Shown here: positions 53,771-55,145 of the stretch, piece by piece
Numbering within the stretch: position 1 is the first letter of the stretch
Layout: each line of letters starts with the position of its first letter
DNA from: Verrucomicrobiia bacterium
GTDB lineage: Bacteria; Omnitrophota; Omnitrophia; Omnitrophales; Aquincolibacteriaceae
Length of the DNA stretch: 55,145 nucleotides
Direction of reading: 5' to 3'
Assembly (NCBI GenBank): GCA_035495615.1
Contig: DATJFP010000011.1
Location: forward strand, 1 to 55,145
The notes under the pieces: generated by a model
Told to the model about the DNA's origin: nothing
Database searches by the model: none
The model's input: the letters and a program-made list of their open reading frames with translations, nothing else
Made by a program: the position numbers and the translations under genes

Positions 53771-55145
53771 TTAAAATTTTCCGGTCATGCGGACGAACGG
53801 GCCATGGGACGTGAAACCGTTGGACTTCCGGAGATCGTCCTCGAAGTCCGTGAAATTGTACCCCACGCCCATTCGGACGTATTCGTAGAACTCCCGGTCG
53901 ATTTCCAGGAGCGGCCCGTGCTTGAGCGTCTGCGCCGCGTCAAACTGCCAGAGCATGCGGTATTCGGCGGCCACGTCCCATTTGCGCGTGACGTGGAAAT
54001 TGAAGCGATGCGCCCACAGGAAATTGTGAAGGACCGACTCCGCGCTGTACGGCGTGTCCAGCATGGACCGCTTGTAAGCGATTTTTTCCACCACGCCGAG
54101 AAGCCGGTGCAGGTCGTAGGCCATGTCCACCGCGATGATATGCGCGGTCTCGTCGGTTTCGGCGGCCGAAAAACTGCCGGTCGTGAACTGGACGTCGTCG
54201 GCGAAATTGCGCACGTACGTGTAGCGCGACAGCATGTTGAAGCGGTCGAAATCCACGGGGCGGTATGCGAAGCCGGTCGACAGCTCCATGAAGTCGGCGA
54301 CATCGTCTCCCGGATCCGTGAAGCGCGACTTGCCAAAGTCCACCTTCCCGAGGTAGCTCAGGTCCTCGTTGATGTGGTATTCGACGGAATTGCGCGTGAC
54401 CCATTGCCAGAGCTTCGGGGCATCCTGGTCGCGGCGGACCTCGAGATAAGTGCGCGCGCGCAGCTTTTTGCCGTCGGCATAGGCCAGCGCGCCTGAAACC
54501 GTGTTGAAGGTATTGGTCCGTGCAAGCGCGTTGGCGGCCGAGATGTCGAGAAGGCGCGTGCTGGAATTGTCCAGGTGCCTTCTTTCGTAACGCGCCTCGT
54601 AGTCCCAATGATCGTGCATTTCGCCGGAAATGCCCAGGATGTCCGCGAATCCGTCCACGCTCTGGTGCGTGGAGTATTCACGCTCGGAAAACACGCGGGA
54701 CTTTTCTGAGAGCGAATAAGAGCTGCCGATGGCGCTCGATAAGGTCTTTTCACCGATGCCGCGGTCGCGCATGCGGATGTTGGCATAAGAACGCGAGCGC
54801 GAGTTGTGCTGCTTTTCGAGGCCGAAGTAGGTGGCGTCTCCGGCATTGCCGAACATTTCTTCGAGGTACGCGAAAATCTGATTCGTAACTTCATACCGCA
54901 CGCCGCCGCCCAGCTGATACAGGTTGTCCCCCTTCATCTGCATCTGGAATTTTCCATACGGCATGATGCTGTCTGTCACGCGGTATCCCGCTTTGACGGC
55001 AACGCCGCGGTCAAAAGGAAATTCCGAAAGCAGGGTCTCGTTCAGATTGCGCGGATTGGCGGGAAAATCCGTGCGCTGTTCGATGTATTCGACTTCGCCC
55101 AGGTAACGCCCGTCGTCGTAGCCCAGCTGGCCGATATGGTTTTGC
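53771..55145 (-). CDS. Outer-membrane beta-barrel protein, 5' end outside window
   Basis: The frame is open to the right edge; 457 residues are visible. It consists of repeated amphipathic strands with aromatic girdles and turns (for example GAALRTRTYLEV-like alternation), and the last residue is Phe in MTGKF, the classical C-terminal signal for barrel assembly. Repeated phrases such as RYERRHLDNSS and FAYRPVDFDRFNMLSRYTYVR suggest a large barrel of at least 18 strands, perhaps with a pilus-like or hydrocarbon role. No family is assigned. Confidence 0.82.
   Translation of the reverse strand, partial: QNHIGQLGYDDGRYLGEVEYIEQRTDFPANPRNLNETLLSEFPFDRGVAVKAGYRVTDSIMPYGKFQMQMKGDNLYQLGGGVRYEVTNQIFAYLEEMFGNAGDATYFGLEKQHNSRSRSYANIRMRDRGIGEKTLSSAIGSSYSLSEKSRVFSEREYSTHQSVDGFADILGISGEMHDHWDYEARYERRHLDNSSTRLLDISAANALARTNTFNTVSGALAYADGKKLRARTYLEVRRDQDAPKLWQWVTRNSVEYHINEDLSYLGKVDFGKSRFTDPGDDVADFMELSTGFAYRPVDFDRFNMLSRYTYVRNFADDVQFTTGSFSAAETDETAHIIAVDMAYDLHRLLGVVEKIAYKRSMLDTPYSAESVLHNFLWAHRFNFHVTRKWDVAAEYRMLWQFDAAQTLKHGPLLEIDREFYEYVRMGVGYNFTDFEDDLRKSNGFTSHGPFVRMTGKF

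Overview
The window reads as a GC-rich piece of a free-living or host-associated diderm bacterium. Evidence for an outer membrane is a C-terminal-Phe beta-barrel, two lipoproteins, an HpnN-like RND protein and several secreted proteins. Together with one 17.1 kb gene and many small secreted proteins, this recalls uncultivated PVC-related lineages such as Omnitrophota. That affiliation is inference, because no rRNA is present. Nearly all genes lie on the minus strand. No rRNA, CRISPR array, transposase or prophage was seen.

Region by region: 1-8.5 kb holds metabolism and envelope genes: TerC (cut by the left edge), DAHP synthase, YceI-like, small secreted proteins, DUF1338, START, a dicarboxylate symporter, DoxX, a Rho-like ATPase without the usual RNA-binding part, and a parvulin. 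8.56-25.66 kb is one open frame of 5700 codons. It has a TraB/ChaN-like N-terminus, three FHA domains, three different zinc-protease-type His motifs, possible kinase-, nucleotidyltransferase- and ADP-ribosyltransferase-like parts, and about 16 copies of a short [KR]-[ASP]-E-L-R motif between modules. It is the most unusual object here.

25.8-31.8 kb is a non-homologous end-joining locus. DNA ligase, primase-polymerase, Ku and phosphoesterase genes are separate but translationally coupled (LigD split into its three domains), and a second primase-polymerase lies on the opposite strand behind three small secreted genes. 31.8-39.3 kb holds an aldo/keto reductase, the RND protein, a receiver-PAS protein, a SpoIIE-type phosphatase and an AT-rich membrane protein. 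39.3-39.7 kb holds tRNA-Pro(GGG) followed by a highly structured non-coding stretch between two terminators.

39.7-46.6 kb holds MscS, a methyltransferase, HU, GpsA, a thioesterase, VanZ and the heat-shock set dnaJ-grpE-hrcA, with dnaK absent. 46.6-55.1 kb holds a lipoprotein coupled to an FtsH-like protease, a Trp-rich anchored protein, UvrA, a second lipoprotein and a partial outer-membrane barrel.

Two further themes recur. Four small secreted proteins share a C-P-x12-C signature. Three genes (ppiC-like, receiver-PAS, hrcA) have a good -10 hexamer only 6-9 bases before the ATG and no Shine-Dalgarno, suggesting leaderless mRNAs.
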